From Natrialbaceae archaeon (GTDB taxonomy: Archaea > Halobacteriota > Halobacteria > Halobacteriales > Natrialbaceae), in the NCBI GenBank assembly GCA_003552325.1, contig PUKM01000219.1, forward strand, positions 1 to 9,122: a DNA stretch of 9,122 bases, in the 5' to 3' direction. A program made the translations under genes and the position numbers. Positions 7,008-9,122 of the stretch are shown piece by piece. Position 1 is the stretch's first letter. Each line of letters begins with the position of its first letter. Below the pieces are notes generated by a model. That model was not told the DNA's origin, did no database searches, and saw only the letters and a list, made by a program, of their open reading frames with translations.

Positions 7008-7015
7008 GTAAAATC
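7008..7015 (-). promoter_or_regulatory. TATA-like box for the receiver-PAS gene
   Basis: The minus strand reads GATTTTAC, centred about 29 bases before the ATG at 6982. The spacing fits a leaderless or near-leaderless transcript. The same AT-rich patch also lies just after the paired hairpins 7028-7083 on the minus strand, so it could double as the T-rich part of a terminator. Confidence 0.5.
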
Positions 7016-7027
7016 ATTATGGCACGG

Positions 7028-7083
7028 CGCTCCACTGGGCGGAGCGGGACCCCTCGAGGGTCGAGAGCGCCTCGAGGAGTCCC
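7028..7083 (-). terminator. Two adjacent hairpins after the SDR gene, likely terminator
   Basis: Two inverted repeats fill most of the gap between the SDR stop (7095) and the receiver start (6982). Bases 7046-7050 (GGGAC) pair with 7079-7083 (GTCCC), and 7052-7059 (CCTCGAGG) pair with 7070-7077 (CCTCGAGG). That makes a 14-position stem with one C/A mismatch and a 10-base loop. Next to it, CGCTCC (7028-7033) pairs with GGAGCG (7041-7046) around a 7-base loop. On the minus strand these come just after the SDR stop and are followed by a TTTT at 7010-7013. A terminator or mRNA-stability element is most likely; an operator for the receiver gene is possible. Confidence 0.5.
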
Positions 7084-7094
7084 ACAGCCCACCA

Positions 7095-7925
7095 TCACGG
7101 TCGTCGGAGGACACCAGGGGACGTCACCCACGCACCCAACCGCTGTCTGGCCCGACTCGGAAGGATGCGAGCGAGCGACGGAATCACCCGATTTCGCCAC
7201 CCAGGGATGACGACCGGCTCACCGGCGAGCATTCCCTCCACTCCACGAGCGGCGACCGTCTCGGGGGAGAGCATGAACCGTCGCTCGAGCCAGGTCGTCC
7301 CACGGCCACACTCGTCGTGGATTGGCGTCGAAACCGGACCGGGACACAGCGCGGTAACGGAGACGCCAGTGCCGGCACACTCCCCCGCCAACGATTCGGT
7401 GAACGACCGCAGATGTGCTTTGCTCGCGTGATAGCTCGCCATCATCGGCCCGGGTCTGAACGCAGCCGTCGAGGTTACGAACCCGACTATCCCCGCATCC
7501 CGTTCGAGCATCGCTGGGAGGAAAGCTCGAGTGAGCGCGACCGGGGCCTCGACGTTGAGCCGAAGGAGGTCACGCTCAGCCGTCGGGTCGGCCTGGGCGA
7601 ACGGGCCGTAGGTCGCCATCCCCGCGTTGTTGACCAACACGTCGATCGGCCAGCGTCGATCCGCCAGCGTCTCGACCAGGCGATCCGGAGCCGAGGGATC
7701 CGTGAGGTCGGCCTGTAACGGGAGAACGTCGATACCATGGCTCGCCTCGAGTGACGCCGCGTGCTGCTCGAGTGGCGTCCGTGACCGAGCGACCAACACG
7801 AGGTCGAACCCGTACTCGGCGAAGGCCGTCGCCAGGGCACGACCGATGCCGCGTGTGCCGCCGGTAATGAGTGCCGTTGGGCGAGTACCGTCGCCCGTAT
7901 TAAAGACGGGCGCCTTACTGGTCAT
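7095..7925 (-). CDS. Short-chain dehydrogenase/reductase (classical SDR, DltE/YqjQ-like)
   Basis: The 276-residue product has all classical SDR landmarks: the nucleotide-binding TGGTRGIG (21-28), NNAG (99-102), N124, and the catalytic S152, Y165 and K169 (YHASK) with the canonical 13-residue step from Ser to Tyr. An Arg follows the second strand (LVLVARS, R47), which usually means a preference for NADP(H). The C-terminal stretch MLAGEPVVIPGWRNRVIPSLARILPSR, with basic and hydrophobic residues, matches the COG0300 (DltE/YqjQ) type of ketone/alcohol oxidoreductase; the substrate cannot be told. The first 15 residues precede the Rossmann fold and are not conserved. A TATA-like element overlaps the end of rdgB upstream, so it is probably transcribed on its own despite the shared strand. 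Confidence 0.92.
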   Translation of the reverse strand: MTSKAPVFNTGDGTRPTALITGGTRGIGRALATAFAEYGFDLVLVARSRTPLEQHAASLEASHGIDVLPLQADLTDPSAPDRLVETLADRRWPIDVLVNNAGMATYGPFAQADPTAERDLLRLNVEAPVALTRAFLPAMLERDAGIVGFVTSTAAFRPGPMMASYHASKAHLRSFTESLAGECAGTGVSVTALCPGPVSTPIHDECGRGTTWLERRFMLSPETVAARGVEGMLAGEPVVIPGWRNRVIPSLARILPSRARQRLGAWVTSPGVLRRP

Positions 7926-7948
7926 ACCAGGGACTCGGCTGCGCGAGG

Positions 7949-7956
7949 CAAATAGC
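7949..7956 (-). promoter_or_regulatory. TATA-like box for the SDR gene, at the rdgB stop codon
   Basis: The minus strand reads GCTATTTG, centred about 27 bases before the SDR ATG at 7925. Its first base is also the last base of the rdgB TAG stop codon. The spacing suits a leaderless start. Confidence 0.5.
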
Positions 7957-8525
7957 TACACATCCGTCTCCTCGGCGAGCCAGTCGGCGACGGCGGCGAG
8001 CGCCCGACCGCGATGGGAAATCGCGTTTTTCTCCGCCGCAGTCATCTCCGCGAGGGTCTGGCCGTTGTACTCGAAGATCGGATCGTAGCCGAATCCCTCC
8101 TCTCCGCGTGGGGCGACGAGCGTCCCGGCGACGCTCCCCGTAAAGGTCTCGACACCACGCTCGTCGGCGTAAGCCATCACCGTTCGGAAGTACGCACGCC
8201 GATTGTCTTCGTCCCGGGCGAACTGCCACAGCCGTTCGACACCGATCGTTTGCTCGACGTACGCCGAATAGGGCCCTGGAAAGCCGTCGAACGCGTCGAC
8301 GAACAGGCCAGTATCGTCGACGAGGACGCCGTCGACCGGTTCGTCGGCCGTCTCCTGGAGGTATTCGTAGGTCTCTCGAGCGCCGACTGCGGCGATTTCC
8401 TCGAGGGCTGCCGACTGGATTTCCGTGTAGTCGTAGGTAACCTGTTCGACCGTGGCGACGCCATCCAGATAGGCCCGCGCCTCGGTAAGTTTCCCTTCGT
8501 TGCCGGTCGCGAAGCGAATGTGCAT
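7956..8525 (-). CDS. rdgB: XTP/dITP diphosphatase (RdgB/HAM1 family)
   Basis: This enzyme hydrolyses XTP, ITP and dITP to monophosphate and pyrophosphate, keeping deaminated purines out of DNA and RNA. From the ATG at 8523-8525 it is 189 residues, the normal length for archaeal members. The motifs are FATGNEGKLTEA (5-16) at the start, VDDTGLFVDAFDGFPGPYSA (69-88) with the general base D71, GFGYDPIF (144-151), and SHRGRAL (170-176), which contacts the purine. The ATG at 8523 sits exactly before the first strand; a longer in-frame extension to 8594 adds 23 residues the family does not have and would run through the promoter region. A TATA-like element lies about 25 bases upstream. It is divergent from the VOC gene across a 100-base gap. 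Confidence 0.95.
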   Translation of the reverse strand: MHIRFATGNEGKLTEARAYLDGVATVEQVTYDYTEIQSAALEEIAAVGARETYEYLQETADEPVDGVLVDDTGLFVDAFDGFPGPYSAYVEQTIGVERLWQFARDEDNRRAYFRTVMAYADERGVETFTGSVAGTLVAPRGEEGFGYDPIFEYNGQTLAEMTAAEKNAISHRGRALAAVADWLAEETDV

Positions 8526-8545
8526 AGTTGAGGGGCGGCCGGGGA

Positions 8546-8553
8546 GTTCAAAG
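8546..8553 (-). promoter_or_regulatory. TATA-like box for rdgB
   Basis: The minus strand reads ACTTTGAA here, centred about 25 bases before the rdgB ATG. It is only moderately AT-rich, but it is the sole AT-rich patch at the expected distance and supports the short form of RdgB. Confidence 0.4.
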
Positions 8554-8593
8554 TGACGTCGATTTTCCCCACGACACTTCGCCGTCTCCGCCA

Positions 8594-8601
8594 CGTTTTT
8601 G
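8594..8601 (+). promoter_or_regulatory. TATA-like box for the VOC gene
   Basis: The bases CGTTTTTG are centred about 28 bases before the ATG at 8626. With the rdgB element about 48 bases away on the other strand, this forms a compact divergent promoter pair. A GGAG lies at 8611-8614, 11 bases before the ATG, but with leaderless spacing it need not act as a ribosome-binding site. Confidence 0.45.
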
Positions 8602-8625
8602 CTACCAGCAGGAGTGGGTCCGGGT

Positions 8626-9122
8626 ATGGACGCAACCGTCGATCACGTCATGATCCGCGTCGAAGACCTCGAGGAATCGCTTGACTGGTACCAGACGCAC
8701 CTCGATTACGAGGAGAAAGGGCGCTGGGAAGCGGACACCTTCACCAACGTCTACCTCGGCCCGGCAGATATGCACGACGACGGGGCCGTCCTCGAGTTAA
8801 CGTACAACCACGACGGCCGAAGCTACGAGATGGGCGACGGCTGGGGGCACATCGCTGTCCGCGTCCCCGAGGACGAACTCGACTCGAGCTATCAGCAACT
8901 GATGGACGAAGGCGTCGAGGATTACCGCGACCCTGAATCCTGTGGCAACCGATACGCGTTCGTCAAAGACCCCGACGGCCACGAGATCGAAATCGTCAAG
9001 CGCGATTACGGCGCGAAGTGGAGCCTCGACCACACGATGATTCGCGTCGAAGACGCTGACGAAGCACTCGGCTACTGGGTCCGGAAGTTCGGCTACGACG
9101 AGGTCGGCCGCTGGGAAGCCGA
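8626..9122 (+). CDS. Tandem-module VOC protein, glyoxalase I-like, partial
   Basis: The frame is open from the ATG at 8626 to the right edge (165 codons plus two bases), so the C-terminus is missing. Residues 6-125 form a complete glyoxalase I-type VOC unit. H7 (DHVMIRV), E57 (VLELTYN), H75 (GHIAVRV) and E122 (IEIVK) are the expected metal ligands, one or zero positions off the Ni ligands of E. coli GloA as I remember them (H5, E56, H74, E122). A second copy starts at residue 135: HTMIRVEDADEALGYW followed by GRWEA repeats HVMIRVEDLEESLDWY and GRWEA of the first copy. The whole is therefore probably a two-module fusion of about 250-320 residues. Candidate roles are methylglyoxal detoxification or an extradiol-type reaction. 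Haloarchaea lack glutathione and use gamma-glutamylcysteine, so a glutathione substrate is unlikely. Confidence 0.88.
   Translation, partial: MDATVDHVMIRVEDLEESLDWYQTHLDYEEKGRWEADTFTNVYLGPADMHDDGAVLELTYNHDGRSYEMGDGWGHIAVRVPEDELDSSYQQLMDEGVEDYRDPESCGNRYAFVKDPDGHEIEIVKRDYGAKWSLDHTMIRVEDADEALGYWVRKFGYDEVGRWEA

Noticed and set aside
6825..7718. A 297-codon plus-strand open frame spanning the receiver start and most of the SDR gene.
   Set aside because: It lies antisense to two well-supported genes, and its translation is Arg/Ser/Pro-rich with no recognisable motif; long shadow frames are common in GC-rich DNA.

Overview
The window looks like chromosomal DNA of a haloarchaeon. It is GC-rich, its proteins are strongly acidic, and CTCGAG hexamers are very frequent. 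Many start codons have an AT-rich, TATA-like element about 25-29 bases upstream and no Shine-Dalgarno sequence, which is the leaderless arrangement usual in Halobacteria. The strength of the CTCGAG bias makes me think of the Natrialbaceae group, but that placement is only a guess.

Layout. Bases 1-794 (minus strand, running off the left edge) encode a two-domain regulator of the haloarchaeal HFX_2341/DUF6293 type, with a CARF-like N-terminal half and a winged-helix-like C-terminal half. Divergent from it (983-1882) is an unrecognised protein with two hydrophobic segments, a long acidic linker and a C-terminal globular domain. A minus-strand group follows: a small CxxC zinc ribbon (2715-2876), methionine sulfoxide reductase B (2256-2666) and a small CxC/CxxC zinc-finger protein (2028-2192). 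On the plus strand are a DapA/NAL-superfamily class I aldolase (3006-3875), a MOT1-type molybdate/sulfate transporter (4021-5124), and a translationally coupled pair made of a 52-residue acidic protein (5164-5322) and a PIN-like protein (5315-5794).

The right-hand part holds, on the minus strand, a stand-alone receiver-PAS-PAS signalling protein (5816-6982), a short-chain dehydrogenase/reductase (7095-7925) and the house-cleaning XTP/dITP pyrophosphatase RdgB (7956-8525). Divergent from rdgB is a plus-strand double-module VOC (glyoxalase I-fold) protein (8626 to the right edge). A strong double hairpin lies between the dehydrogenase and the receiver protein.

Functionally this is mostly a mosaic of small transcription units rather than one system. 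A loose theme is damage control: MsrB repairs oxidised methionine, RdgB removes non-canonical nucleotides, and the VOC protein may handle reactive aldehydes. No tRNA, rRNA, CRISPR array, insertion sequence or integrase was seen. The least explained parts are the CARF-like regulator with its divergent membrane protein, the overlapping acidic-peptide/PIN pair, and the zinc-protein/MsrB cluster.
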